A stretch of DNA of 64,000 nt from CAVSVP01 sp963731125 (GTDB lineage Bacteria; Pseudomonadota; Gammaproteobacteria; Competibacterales; Competibacteraceae), in NCBI GenBank assembly GCA_963731125.1, contig CAVSVP010000010.1, forward strand, positions 153,077 through 217,076, in the 5' to 3' direction. The notes under the pieces were generated by a model, which saw nothing but the letters and a program-made list of their open reading frames with translations, did no database searches and was not told the origin of the DNA. The translations under genes and the position numbers were made by a program. Below, one piece after another: positions 1 to 9,380 of the stretch; the stretch's first letter is position 1, and every line of letters starts with the position of its first letter.

Positions 1-1
1 C

Positions 2-892
2 CTTGAGCTTATTTATCTCGATGATTGTTCTACCGATAACAGTGAGGAGATTTTTTCACTGTTTCGTTATCATGCTAAAATTCGCGCTTTTTACAACACA
101 GAGAACAGTGGCAGTGCTTTCAAACAGTGCAACAAAGGGATACGTCTTGCGCAAGGTGAATATATCTGGGTTGCCGAAGCAGATGATTATGCCGAGAGAG
201 ATTTTCTTAAGATCATGGTAACGGCATTGGATGAGCACCCTTCGGTAGGGTTAGCGTATTGCCAGTCATTGGCGGTAGATGAGCATGATAACGTCCGCTA
301 CTGCCTCTCAGAGCAGATAAAATTTCTTGACCGGCAGCGTTGGAAAGCAAACTTTATAAACAACGGCCGTGACGAGTGCAAACGTTATCTGCTTTTTAAG
401 AACACGATTCCAAATTTTAGCGCTGTCTTGTTTCGGCGTAGCATTTTTGAAGAGGCGGGATTTGCAGAGGAAAGTTTAAAGCTCTCTGGTGATTATCTGA
501 CTTGGATAAAGATGCTGGCGATTTCGGATATTGCCTTTATCGCGAAGCCAATGAATTACTTTCGTCATCACAGCGGTACGATTCGGTATAGTACTGGACA
601 AGGCCTAGCGCTTCTTGAGCACTATAAAATTCTAGCTTATGCCCGTGATAATCTGAAGTTGACTAGGGAAGACATGAACCCTGCTTATGATAAGGTGCTG
701 AAGCGGTGGAGAAGGAAGGTCTTTCGATCACGCGGTCGCATGACGTTGCAAGCGTCGCTGGGTGTTTATCGAGCGGCCCGTGAGGTGGATCCAAAGTTTC
801 ATAGGCGAATGGTTTCGCAACTCGTTCAGGCTAGCACCTGCGGAATCTTTAAAAAGATAAAAAAGGTGAGTAGAGCCCTTACGTTTTCATAG
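2..892 (+). CDS. GT2-family glycosyltransferase, 5' truncated by the window edge
   Basis: The frame is open from base 2 to a TAG at 890-892, so the start lies upstream. The first visible residues include YLDDCSTDNS and then VAEADDYAERDF, the nucleotide-sugar-binding and DxD-like metal-binding motifs of GT-A glycosyltransferases of family 2. The rest (SRxR-rich tail, no membrane segments) suits a soluble cytoplasmic enzyme adding a sugar to a surface glycan. The next gene downstream is an MsbA-like exporter on the same strand. An internal ATG at 215 would remove both motifs and is not the start. The sugar and acceptor cannot be told from the sequence. Confidence 0.85.
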   Translation, partial: LELIYLDDCSTDNSEEIFSLFRYHAKIRAFYNTENSGSAFKQCNKGIRLAQGEYIWVAEADDYAERDFLKIMVTALDEHPSVGLAYCQSLAVDEHDNVRYCLSEQIKFLDRQRWKANFINNGRDECKRYLLFKNTIPNFSAVLFRRSIFEEAGFAEESLKLSGDYLTWIKMLAISDIAFIAKPMNYFRHHSGTIRYSTGQGLALLEHYKILAYARDNLKLTREDMNPAYDKVLKRWRRKVFRSRGRMTLQASLGVYRAAREVDPKFHRRMVSQLVQASTCGIFKKIKKVSRALTFS

Positions 893-1021
893 CCCCGTCG
901 ATATGCGCAGAATGGTCATGGCGAATAACCGGCTAAGCATATTAGACCATATGCGCCAAATCCCCTTAACGGTCGAAACCCGGCCCAATGAGTGTCCGGA
1001 CCGGATTGCTAGGTATTCTCA

Positions 1022-2755
1022 ATGCGTTTACTGATTACCTTTGGTCGAGCTTACCCATGGCAAAGTGCCATCGTGGTATTTGCCCTGCTGCTGGCGAGTA
1101 TAGCGGAGGGTTTTAGTCTTGCTACGATGCTGCCTCTGCTTAGCATGGTTATCGATAGTGAGGCGTCTGCGGAGTCGGCTGGTGCCGGGCAGGAGATCAA
1201 AAAGTTCGTAACGGAGTCTTTCGAGGCTTTAGGCATCACGCCCACCATTGGTGTCATGCTGTTTATTATCGTTGCCAGCACTACGTTAAAAAATGGCCTG
1301 ATTTTCCTAGTCAATAGACGTTCAGGTTATACCGTTGCCCAGATCGCCACGGATCTGCGTCTCGCCCTGCTGCGGGCTCTCCTTGCTGCCCGCTGGGAGT
1401 ACTATTTACATCAACCGATCGGTCGTCTTTCTGCGGCCATTTCCAATGAGGCCGGGCGGGCGTCTAGAGCGTATCTCAATGGCGTAACGATTGTCGCGCT
1501 ACTGATTCAGTTTATCGTCTACGTGGTTCTGGCCTTGCTGATGTCATGGTCGATGACTTTGCTCAGCATCGGGGTGGGACTGGTGGTGCTGGTCGCATTA
1601 CACCGCTTGGTTAAAGTGGCCCGAAAGGCCGGTAAGCAGCAGACAAAATTGATGAAGTCTTTACTGAACCGTTTGGTTGATACCCTGCAATCGGTCAAGC
1701 TGCTTAAAGCCATGGCTCGGGAGGAACTGGCGGATTCGGTGCTGGCGTCAAAAACTAATCGACTCAATCGCATGGTGCAGCGGTCGGTTTCTAGTGGGGC
1801 AGCCCTAGAGGTAGCCCAAGACACCATTAATATGATCGTGACCGCCGTGATTATTTATGTCCTATTGGTCCATTGGAAGCTATCCCTAGCTGAGGTCATG
1901 GTGTTAGTCGTGTTAATGAAACGATTATTGCAAAGTTTAGGGAAGATACAGCGCAGTTATCAAAACATGGTAGCCTCGGAAAGCGCATTCTGGTCCATCC
2001 AGGATGCTATTCAACTCGCAGAGCGTGAACGAGAACCTTTACAAGGGAATCGAATTCCAAGCTTAAAACATGCCATTCATTTGGATCGCATCCATTTTGT
2101 TTACGGAAAAAAGCCAGTCTTTCAAAATTTCTCTCTCACCATACCGGCCGGTTCATTTACGGCTCTTATTGGCCCTTCGGGTGTGGGTAAAACCACCATC
2201 ATCGATCTCATTATGGGACTGCTACGACCTCAGGAGGGACAGGTTTTAATCGATGATATACCACTAGTGCAGCTTGATCTAAAGCGCTGGCGGCGGTTGA
2301 TCGGTTATGTCCCCCAGGAGAATCTGTTGTTGCATGATACGGTGCTTAATAATGTAACTTTGGGTGATGTTAACCTGACCGAAGCCGATGCGGAGTATGC
2401 CTTACGTGCGTCGGAAGCCTGGGAGTTCGTAGCCGAACTGGAGCACGGTATGCACAGTACCGTCGGTGAACGCGGGACTAAGCTGTCTGGAGGGCAGCGC
2501 CAACGAATCATGATCGCTCGCGCGCTAGCACATCGGCCGCAAATGCTGATTCTGGATGAACCCACCAGTGCGCTGGATCGCGATAGTGCGGCGGCTATTT
2601 GTAAGACGTTGCGAGTATTGCGCAATAAACAGCTTACGATACTGGCTATTTCACATCAATCTGACTTGGTAAAGGCTGCAGATCAAGTTGTTCGCTTGCA
2701 GGAAGGAATGATTTTACTTGAGACAGAGCCTGCAACGGTTAGTCCTGTTACTTAG
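1022..2755 (+). CDS. MsbA-like ABC exporter, fused membrane and ATPase domains
   Basis: The 577-residue protein is a half-transporter. Residues 1-320 hold about six hydrophobic segments (ABC exporter type 1 fold). Residues 345-570 form the ATPase: Walker A GPSGVGKTT near 384, signature LSGGQRQR near 488, Walker B MLILDEPTSALD near 508 and an H-loop histidine near 544. All key residues are intact. Length and layout match lipid/oligosaccharide flippases of the MsbA/PglK type, which act as homodimers in the inner membrane. Lying between a glycosyltransferase and a hydroxylase-like gene, it probably flips a lipid-linked glycan made by this locus; that role is inferred from context. Confidence 0.88.
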   Translation: MRLLITFGRAYPWQSAIVVFALLLASIAEGFSLATMLPLLSMVIDSEASAESAGAGQEIKKFVTESFEALGITPTIGVMLFIIVASTTLKNGLIFLVNRRSGYTVAQIATDLRLALLRALLAARWEYYLHQPIGRLSAAISNEAGRASRAYLNGVTIVALLIQFIVYVVLALLMSWSMTLLSIGVGLVVLVALHRLVKVARKAGKQQTKLMKSLLNRLVDTLQSVKLLKAMAREELADSVLASKTNRLNRMVQRSVSSGAALEVAQDTINMIVTAVIIYVLLVHWKLSLAEVMVLVVLMKRLLQSLGKIQRSYQNMVASESAFWSIQDAIQLAEREREPLQGNRIPSLKHAIHLDRIHFVYGKKPVFQNFSLTIPAGSFTALIGPSGVGKTTIIDLIMGLLRPQEGQVLIDDIPLVQLDLKRWRRLIGYVPQENLLLHDTVLNNVTLGDVNLTEADAEYALRASEAWEFVAELEHGMHSTVGERGTKLSGGQRQRIMIARALAHRPQMLILDEPTSALDRDSAAAICKTLRVLRNKQLTILAISHQSDLVKAADQVVRLQEGMILLETEPATVSPVT

Positions 2756-2805
2756 TAGAAGATCGTAGAATTGCAGAGATATATAAATATCCTGAGGTAC
2801 AATAG

Positions 2806-3681
2806 ATGGACACGTCACTATCTGTTTTGCAGAATGCCAAAAATGCGGATGTTAATTTTCGACCGTTTCCTCATATCGTTATAAAGAATGCATTGCCGGC
2901 ATCGTTGTGTGATGAATTGATAAAGAGTTACCCATCTTTAGAGGCTCTTGAAATAGAGAAACATAAAAGTAATATGCGTTGGAGTTACCCCGCGGCCAAG
3001 ACAATTGACAATAAGTTAATTGCTGATGTTTGGAAAAAATTTATTACTTACCATACATCGTCGGAATTTTTTAAGGAAGTTGTTGAACTTTTTTATAAAA
3101 GTATAATAAATTTATATCCTTCAAAATTTTCCGACTATGAAGAAATAAAAAGTTTAAACACAGGCATTCGTTACTTAGATGATTTCACAAAAAGCGACAT
3201 TTTACTGGATGCGCAAATTAGCGGTAATACGCCTGTTGTAAACCCGAGCTCAGTAAGAACGACTCACATTGACGAAAATGATAAACTGTTTTCTGGTCTT
3301 TACTATTTACGTTCGGATAATGATAGTTCTGAGGGAGGAAATTTAACCATAAATCAATTGAAGTGGTCCTATTTTGGGAATAGGAAATGGCGATGTTATG
3401 ATGGGGTCTATGTTAAAGATAAATATACAAAAGTCGTCAAAACGATCAAATACGAAAAAAATGTCTTGGTGCTTTTTATAAATTCTTTGGAATCGTTACA
3501 TGGAGTGACCATTCGGCAACCGACCTCTCATAGCCGCATTTTTTTAAATCTGGTGGGTGTAGTAGATACTCCGTTATTCAACGTTCCTTCACCGTCGAAG
3601 CCTTTAACAAAAAAAATGAAAGCTAATTTTATTAAACGCTATCGTAAATTAGTTTCTTCTCGATATGTTTCATCAGGCTGA
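2806..3681 (+). CDS. 2-oxoglutarate/Fe(II) oxygenase-like protein
   Basis: This 291-residue protein starts at an ATG with a TGAGG ribosome site eight bases upstream. It carries the double-stranded beta-helix facial triad: THIDEND (HxD) near residue 160, a distal histidine in SLHGVTIR near 230, and the HSRIFLNL arginine that would bind 2-oxoglutarate. The N-terminal pattern (FPHIVIKNALP...) is common in prolyl-4-hydroxylase-like proteins of polysaccharide loci. The gene is strongly AT-rich compared with the exporter before it, which suggests separate acquisition. The substrate is unknown; hydroxylation of a glycan or a small group is a guess from context. Confidence 0.7.
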   Translation: MDTSLSVLQNAKNADVNFRPFPHIVIKNALPASLCDELIKSYPSLEALEIEKHKSNMRWSYPAAKTIDNKLIADVWKKFITYHTSSEFFKEVVELFYKSIINLYPSKFSDYEEIKSLNTGIRYLDDFTKSDILLDAQISGNTPVVNPSSVRTTHIDENDKLFSGLYYLRSDNDSSEGGNLTINQLKWSYFGNRKWRCYDGVYVKDKYTKVVKTIKYEKNVLVLFINSLESLHGVTIRQPTSHSRIFLNLVGVVDTPLFNVPSPSKPLTKKMKANFIKRYRKLVSSRYVSSG

Positions 3682-3742
3682 GCAAGTTGCTTTTTATGGT
3701 TTTTCGAGTGCTGTTTTAGCTGTTGAGCCGTGCCAGGATAGG

Positions 3743-4675
3743 TCAGGACTGTTGCCGGTTGAATTGCTGAGCGTGTAGTGCGTCAATCATTCCTTTTGTG
3801 ATTGCAGAGGTTTGAAAAGCGACGGCCCATCTCCTATTTTGCAGAAACAAAAGTCGGAAGGACTTCAAGATTTTTTTTCGAAATTTCCGATTTAATTCCG
3901 CTAGCTCTATTGTTCTTTTGGCAGCATTATAGTCATTACGCATTCTAGCCTGAGATTCACCATATCCGCGATAATAATTCCAAATATAGCGCCGCGTAAG
4001 CCGTGCTGGCGGAATATGATGCCAAACTTGGGCTGAACTTACCCAGATACCGAAGCAGCCGGTATTAAGCAACTTCCGAAAAAGCTGCGCTTCTTCACCG
4101 CTAATAAAATTTTTACCACAGCGCCCGAGGCTTGAGTCAAAACGAAAGTCAGCAAAAGCGTGCTTACAGAGCGCCATATTAGCGCCAATGGGTATATCAT
4201 CATTGGGTTTGGCAATGAAGATATTCGCTCCTGGTTCTTTGAGCGCGTAAGCACCAGAAAATATTGACTGGTTTGTAGCTAACCAGCGTGGAGGGTCGAC
4301 AGAAAATAACGGATTGATGCGACCACCAAAGAAAATGGCTTCGGGGTGATTTCTTACGGCTTTGACATATTCGGCCAACCAGTTACTGTCGACCAGCACG
4401 TCGTCGTCCGTCCATAGAATGAGTTCTCCATTAGCAGCATCTACGGCATGGTTACGGGCATGGGAAAGTCCTTGTTTTGGCTCGAAGAGTCGATGAATTG
4501 GAAGACAAGCCATGTGCCGAGAGATAACTTCGTCTGTCGCATCTGAACAATTATTATTAACAACCAATAACTCCCACTCGATGTTTGCCGGAATGGTTAG
4601 TTTACGCATCTCTTGAAGCGTGGCGTCAAGAAGGTGCGCTCGATTCCAGGTGCAGATGACGACGCTAACTAGCAT
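3743..4675 (-). CDS. GT2-family glycosyltransferase
   Basis: The 310-residue product begins MLVSVVICTWNRAHLL, the classic first beta strand of family 2 enzymes, followed by LILWTDDDVLVDSNWL near residue 90 with the catalytic-metal DDD motif. A second acidic motif (SGEEAQLFRKL) near residue 195 supplies the likely base. There is no membrane segment. It lies alone on the minus strand, divergent from the sulfotransferase at 4856 with a 180-bp AT-rich gap that probably holds both promoters. Donor and acceptor sugars are unknown. Confidence 0.88.
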   Translation of the reverse strand: MLVSVVICTWNRAHLLDATLQEMRKLTIPANIEWELLVVNNNCSDATDEVISRHMACLPIHRLFEPKQGLSHARNHAVDAANGELILWTDDDVLVDSNWLAEYVKAVRNHPEAIFFGGRINPLFSVDPPRWLATNQSIFSGAYALKEPGANIFIAKPNDDIPIGANMALCKHAFADFRFDSSLGRCGKNFISGEEAQLFRKLLNTGCFGIWVSSAQVWHHIPPARLTRRYIWNYYRGYGESQARMRNDYNAAKRTIELAELNRKFRKKILKSFRLLFLQNRRWAVAFQTSAITKGMIDALHAQQFNRQQS

Positions 4676-4855
4676 AACTTATCTATATTTTAACCTTTAA
4701 ACACTCGCCGGAAAAGCAAACTAGAGGACTTCGCCGGGATTTGTTATTATTCGCTATACAAACGATGGATAAGCATTATCATTCATCTTACTCTAGCTTC
4801 CTATAGGTTGTCACTTCTTTGCTTGAACGGGTTGATTTAGTTTATAAAGTCCAAC

Positions 4856-5674
4856 ATGGTAAAAATAAATAATATTTTTAAACATCTCAAGAATTCTTGG
4901 CCTTTACAGAAAGACAATTCCGAGAAAAAATATCTTACCAAATTTATACTAATAATGCCTGGAAGAACAGGTAGTTCATATATTATTGAAAGACTTAATT
5001 CTCATCCCAACATAGTGGCAGAACCCGAACTATTTGGGGGAGGTGATGTTACCGAAAAAATATCTACGGTAAGAAAAAGATTGCGTCGACTCTATGAAAA
5101 TCATTACTCAGATGAAATAAAGGTTGTTGGTTATAAAACAAAAATTAGAGGAAATATTAACCCGATTTATAGTGACTTATTTCTATTTAAAAAAATTATT
5201 ACTCAAGAGATGATGATTGCAAAATCGATTGTTTTACTAAGGCGTAATCTAGTAAAACAAGTAGTATCTAGAATAAGAACGGAACTGCTGAAAAAAAGAT
5301 CGCTTGAACAAATCGGCTCCAAGTTATGGAATATTAAGCATGAAAAAAATAAATTGTTATCACATTATGTTTCGCCCGAAGTTTTTGATTTTTGGTTAAA
5401 AAAATATTCAACTGAAAATCAGGAATTGATTGATTTTTCTCGTTCATTAGAAATAGAAGAATTAGTTATTTACTACGAAGAATTATTAAATAACGAAGAT
5501 AGATTAATGGAAAAAATTTTTAATTTTTTAGAGGTTTCTAACCAACCAACTCATTCAAGCATGATTAAACATACTGATGACAATTTATCAAAAGTAATTA
5601 AAAATTTCGATGAATTGTTAGAAAGATACAAAGGGACGGTTTACGAAGGAATGTTTTTAGATGGAGTAAGATAG
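4856..5674 (+). CDS. Sulfotransferase family protein
   Basis: The 272-residue protein has the PAPS 5'-phosphosulfate loop near residue 36 (MPGRTGSSYIIERL) followed by SHPNIVAEPELF, and a 3'-phosphate motif near residue 125 (SIVLLRRNLVKQVVS). This matches Stf0/sulfotransfer-type enzymes that move sulfate from PAPS to a sugar or lipid hydroxyl. It is very AT-rich and lysine-rich, unlike the sulfotransferases further on, so it was probably acquired separately. Its last 34 bp overlap the 3' end of the convergent GT8 gene. The acceptor is unknown. Confidence 0.75.
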   Translation: MVKINNIFKHLKNSWPLQKDNSEKKYLTKFILIMPGRTGSSYIIERLNSHPNIVAEPELFGGGDVTEKISTVRKRLRRLYENHYSDEIKVVGYKTKIRGNINPIYSDLFLFKKIITQEMMIAKSIVLLRRNLVKQVVSRIRTELLKKRSLEQIGSKLWNIKHEKNKLLSHYVSPEVFDFWLKKYSTENQELIDFSRSLEIEELVIYYEELLNNEDRLMEKIFNFLEVSNQPTHSSMIKHTDDNLSKVIKNFDELLERYKGTVYEGMFLDGVR

Positions 5675-6513
5675 GTATAAGTAAATTTTTTTATTTTTCG
5701 AAATGCATGTTTCAGTCGCTTATTGAATGTTCGCTTAGGCTTTGGGTCTAATAAGTTACCCTTTAGAAGATCACGACGGGCATAACCACGGATGATAGTC
5801 AAATGTATGTCGTCGTCGGTGATATCACCTTTTTGTAAGGCTTCAGTGAAATATTGAAACCATATTTCACCGTAAGGATGATTAGAATATTTCCAGGGCT
5901 GAGTGTAAAGATTCGTGTAGTGAATAATCTGGGTTTCGGTGTCGCAGTGGTCGAACGTATTCCAATGCTGATTCATTTCTCCTATATGATACGCGTGGTG
6001 TGTGCGAAAAGCCGGACCCATTCGAGCGAAATCCTGATAAGTATATAATCCCTGATCAATTTCATTATAAATTTTTTCAAGGTCGAATCGACATTTCGCG
6101 CAGTTGATGAGCATTGCACTTAACCCAAAGGTTTTGTCTTCCGGTTGGTCGAATGCCCCGCGCCTAGCAAGAAAATCAAAATCGTGCAGCGGTATGTCGT
6201 AGAGCTTACCGATGTCATCCAGACAAACCATATCCGAATCGAGATAAATGGCGCGTCCTTCATAGCTACAAAGTTCGGGTATCAAGTAGCGGTAGAGACT
6301 AAACTCGGTGGCGTTTTGATATTTAATTCTAAGGGACATGGGAGCCAGAATAGGCGTTTTGTCATTTCGCTCAATGGCGTTATGGGTCCCGTTAAAAACA
6401 TAGATATCTAGTTTCCGCTGTGTATGCTTACGTAGGGAATATATCAGTACTTTCCTTTCGAGTAGGCTTTGTTCTCCAGAACCGATGAATATTTTAATGG
6501 CTTTTTCAATCAT
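5641..6513 (-). CDS. GT8-like glycosyltransferase
   Basis: The 290-residue product has RAIYLDSDMVCLDDI near residue 95, the DxD metal site of family 8 enzymes, and a later HYTNLYTQPWKY block matching the HxxxxxxPW-type motif near the C terminus. The same layout (DPD, HNTxRKTQPWK) occurs in the three proteins at 8450, 17469 and 24201, so this is a distant fourth member of one family in the window. Its ATG overlaps the stop region of the upstream gene by 4 bp, so the two are probably translated together. It would add a sugar to a surface glycan on the cytoplasmic side. Confidence 0.8.
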   Translation of the reverse strand: MIEKAIKIFIGSGEQSLLERKVLIYSLRKHTQRKLDIYVFNGTHNAIERNDKTPILAPMSLRIKYQNATEFSLYRYLIPELCSYEGRAIYLDSDMVCLDDIGKLYDIPLHDFDFLARRGAFDQPEDKTFGLSAMLINCAKCRFDLEKIYNEIDQGLYTYQDFARMGPAFRTHHAYHIGEMNQHWNTFDHCDTETQIIHYTNLYTQPWKYSNHPYGEIWFQYFTEALQKGDITDDDIHLTIIRGYARRDLLKGNLLDPKPKRTFNKRLKHAFRKIKKFTYTYLTPSKNIPS

Positions 6514-7244
6514 GCAACCGAGACTCTGACAACTTTTTCAAGGGGTGCTTTTTCCAAGCATTGCAGATCGGATGAAGGCGAGCAATTGATAATTCGTGCA
6601 GGATTCTGTAAGCTGGCAAGATATTGAGTAAGAACATTGAAACCAATATGAGCTCGACACATTTCGTTTTTCCAGGTAATGTTTTTAACAGTTTTGTGTT
6701 GATTTTCTGGATAAAAGTGTTGATAATTTTGAAGAGAATAATCAGCCCCTAATAACAAGATTTCAGAAAACCCCATCCATAAAACTGCAGGTAACACTAA
6801 GTCTAAGATAACTGTCGGTCCCCAGTAAAGAGTTTTCAGGAGATTGGGTTGGAAACGCCTGCTAGTGTATAGGGAATTGCGTTCATGGAGTTTTAAATAT
6901 ACGCGCTTAGAATTCTTATAAAAAGGTATATGGGAAGAAAAAAAGAAGTATTCAGCGTTGATGTTATAAATTTCCTCTTCATTAGTAAGATAGAAATTAG
7001 GACAGGAGCAAAAATAATATTTAAATTCCTTGCAAATATGAAATGCTCCATTTACACCCAAGACAAAAGGATGGTTTTTGATAAGAGATAAATCGATTTG
7101 ATTAATGGATGGCCCGGTGGCTGTGATCACACACTGTTCACCCTGATGGATATTTTTTAGTTTGAGTATCTTGAGATAATTGTCAAAAGAAAAGGTGATA
7201 CGAAGCCGATTTCGTCGCCTCTTTTTAATGCCGGGAATCTTCAT
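6510..7244 (-). CDS. DUF115/MptE-like protein, possible GT42-like glycosyltransferase
   Basis: The 244-residue product has an ATGPSINQIDLSLIKNHP block near residue 42 followed by GVNGAF. The GxGPSL-type nucleotide loop is shared by DUF115/MptE-like proteins and by CstI-like (GT42) sialyltransferases, two groups hard to separate by eye. A second conserved stretch, LLGADYSLQNYQHFY, near residue 170 also fits both. The gene is AT-rich and is coupled (4-bp overlap) to the GT8-like gene downstream, which favours a glycan role. No substrate can be assigned. Confidence 0.6.
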   Translation of the reverse strand: MKIPGIKKRRRNRLRITFSFDNYLKILKLKNIHQGEQCVITATGPSINQIDLSLIKNHPFVLGVNGAFHICKEFKYYFCSCPNFYLTNEEEIYNINAEYFFFSSHIPFYKNSKRVYLKLHERNSLYTSRRFQPNLLKTLYWGPTVILDLVLPAVLWMGFSEILLLGADYSLQNYQHFYPENQHKTVKNITWKNEMCRAHIGFNVLTQYLASLQNPARIINCSPSSDLQCLEKAPLEKVVRVSVA

Positions 7245-7555
7245 ATCAATAATTCACGGTTACAATTATCAGCAAGATATGAAGGCAAATTGTCTTGATA
7301 ATTTGAAAGTAGTCCAGAAGACGACAAATCGTTCGCATGCTTAGTTCAAGAGTACAGTGCAGTATCAGTAATTTCAATTGATTTTCACTAAGGCGTTATC
7401 ACTATCAGGCGTCTGACGATAAGGCAATAAACAGTCGGAGGCTGCATCCATATTATAAGCTTTTTTATGGGCAAAAACTTGCTGTAGTCGCTTACCACGT
7501 TTCAGGTATAAAATATCAATCTTGTATAAAATTGCCTATTGGTTAAAGAGGTGCC
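7245..7555. other. AT-rich intergenic region between divergent genes
   Basis: About 310 bp lie between the divergent genes starting at 7244 (minus) and 7556 (plus). I see no convincing ORF or RNA gene. A plain ribosome site (AGAGGTG) precedes the plus-strand ATG, so the region most likely holds two promoters. Confidence 0.5.
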
Positions 7556-8314
7556 ATGTTCTTCTCCTACGATCACTTAACGTTTCGGTATGAGCCGTTT
7601 CCGATCGGTATCGCCAGGCCTCTGATGGAAGAGAGTACTTATCAAGAGTTTCTGGATAATTATCCACCGCTGGAACTTTTTCAAACCCTACCAAAGGTGG
7701 GTAATAAATATTCGCTTTCGGAAAAGTTCAATAGGCAAAAATACCAGGATTTGATTCGCTCCCGAGGCGTGTGGCGGGAATTTTACCATTGGATTAAGAG
7801 CGATGCGTTTATTGCTGGTGTTATGGAGGCGTTACAGGCACATTATATTGATCTCGGTTATCAGGCTTCCGGCCCTACCGTTCGGCGCTTGCTGAAGCAG
7901 TTAAAAACAATTGGGCGCGGACAGCTAAGTGGCCGTGTCGCAAAATTGCGGGCGCGTTTCGAATTTTCCATGTTGCCGGCGAATGGTGGTCATGTCTTGC
8001 CCCATACCGACGCACCCTCAAAAATCGTGACACTGATTGTTTCCATGGTGCGTGAAGGAGAGTGGATTCCCGCTTTTGGCGGTGGCACCGACGTAAACCA
8101 GCCAAAGGCAATACAATACAGTTTTAATCAATTAAACCGAAAGGCCTGTTTTGAAGACATGGAGGTACGGGATACCTATGCATTTACCCCTAACCAAGCC
8201 GTGATCTTTGTAAAAACTTTTAACTCCTGGCATTCAGTTCGCCCCATGACAGGCCCCAATGCATCGGCCATGCGGAAAACATTGACCATCAATATCGAGG
8301 ACACGAGGAACTAG
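7556..8314 (+). CDS. 2-oxoglutarate/Fe(II) oxygenase-like protein
   Basis: The 252-residue product starts at an ATG after AGAGGTG. It has the iron-binding pattern LPHTDAPSKIVTLIVSM (HxD near residue 145), a distal histidine in FNSWHSVRPM near 225, and a basic RKTLTINIED end that would bind 2-oxoglutarate. There is no signal peptide. It is followed closely by a small ORF and the GT8-like gene at 8450, so the three are probably one transcript. The product likely hydroxylates a glycan, lipid or small precursor; the target is not visible. Confidence 0.72.
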   Translation: MFFSYDHLTFRYEPFPIGIARPLMEESTYQEFLDNYPPLELFQTLPKVGNKYSLSEKFNRQKYQDLIRSRGVWREFYHWIKSDAFIAGVMEALQAHYIDLGYQASGPTVRRLLKQLKTIGRGQLSGRVAKLRARFEFSMLPANGGHVLPHTDAPSKIVTLIVSMVREGEWIPAFGGGTDVNQPKAIQYSFNQLNRKACFEDMEVRDTYAFTPNQAVIFVKTFNSWHSVRPMTGPNASAMRKTLTINIEDTRN

Positions 8315-8315
8315 C

Positions 8316-8447
8316 ATGGATTTGGTTAAGACGTGTAACGCTAGTCCTAGGGACTGGATTAATAACTACGTTTGTCGATGGTTGTTTAGCCGCTACGGTG
8401 ACTACGCATTTCGGTTAGTTTGCGATGATTTCAACGAGGCAGAGTAG
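8316..8447 (+). CDS. Small hypothetical protein, 43 residues
   Basis: An ATG seven bases after GAGGA opens a 43-codon frame ending in TAG at 8445-8447, one base after the oxygenase stop and two bases before the GTG start of the GT8-like gene. Start signal, close packing and a biased composition (aromatic and acidic, e.g. WINNYVCRWLFSRYGDY) argue for translation. It may also serve mainly to couple translation across the gap. No family is recognised. Confidence 0.5.
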   Translation: MDLVKTCNASPRDWINNYVCRWLFSRYGDYAFRLVCDDFNEAE

Positions 8448-8449
8448 AC

Positions 8450-9346
8450 GTGGATTATTGCGTTTTCATTCATACGAACCATAAGCAATGGCTTGGCGCT
8501 CTCGTGGGGCAATATGCGCTGCGGCGCCATTCGACCCATAACGACAAGTTCGATGTCCGCATTATTCATCATAAAGACTATCCGTTTTTTCAGGCACGAG
8601 AGGGACACCTGTTCCTGCGCGACGGTGTCAAACGGGCCTGGCATAATGATGACTTGCAATCGTTTACGCCGCTGCGTTTTATGCCGCCCGAATTGATGAA
8701 TTACTCAGGGCGTGCCGTGCTTATCGATCCTGATGTGTTTGCCGTAAACGATATTTGGGAGCTGTTGTCACGGGACATGCAGGGCAGAGCCATTATGTGC
8801 CGGCGCCGTTCCGGGTCAAAAGGCGTCACCGGTGGTCTAGCTAGCAGCGTCATGTTACTGGATTGCGCTCAACTAACTCATTGGCGCTGCGCAGAACAGT
8901 TTAATGAACTGTTCGAGTTCAAGCGAGATTATATGGACTGGATCTGTCTTAAACTGGAGCCCCGGAGGATCATCGGATTGTTTGAGCCAGAGTGGAATGA
9001 TTTCGACCACCTTACCGGCAAAACTAAGCTGTTGCATAATACAAAGCGGAAAACTCAACCCTGGAAAACCGGCCTTCCCGTTGATTTTCTCCCAGCAGAG
9101 AAACTCCGCTTGTTTCCAGGATGGGTGAGGCGGATGAGGCGGCATTTGCTGGGTCAACCCACTTACTCAGGTTACTACTTATCACACCCCGATCCGCAGC
9201 AAGAGAGTTTTTTCTTCGGATTATTGCGTGAGTGCCTCGAAAAAGGTGTTGTCACAGAATCTCTGCTACGCGAAGAAATGCAGAAAAATCATATGCGGCA
9301 TGATGCCTTTGAGATGCTGGAGCGTACACCGCCCTTGGCGGCCTAA
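8450..9346 (+). CDS. GT8-like glycosyltransferase (paralog 1)
   Basis: The GTG start follows a GAGG site. The 298-residue protein opens with a beta strand (YCVFIHTNHKQWLGAL), has the metal-binding AVLIDPDVFAVNDIW (DxD at residues 93-95), and a C-terminal LLHNTKRKTQPWKTGLP block. This fits a GT-A, family-8-like enzyme. Close relatives are at 17469 and, frameshifted, at 24201; 5641-6513 is a more distant one. Unlike the other two close copies it does not face an ELM1-like gene directly: a methyltransferase gene lies between. Sugar and acceptor are unknown. Confidence 0.8.
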   Translation: MDYCVFIHTNHKQWLGALVGQYALRRHSTHNDKFDVRIIHHKDYPFFQAREGHLFLRDGVKRAWHNDDLQSFTPLRFMPPELMNYSGRAVLIDPDVFAVNDIWELLSRDMQGRAIMCRRRSGSKGVTGGLASSVMLLDCAQLTHWRCAEQFNELFEFKRDYMDWICLKLEPRRIIGLFEPEWNDFDHLTGKTKLLHNTKRKTQPWKTGLPVDFLPAEKLRLFPGWVRRMRRHLLGQPTYSGYYLSHPDPQQESFFFGLLRECLEKGVVTESLLREEMQKNHMRHDAFEMLERTPPLAA

Positions 9347-9380
9347 GAGGGTTTGCCGGCCTGTATCCGGGTATCACCCG

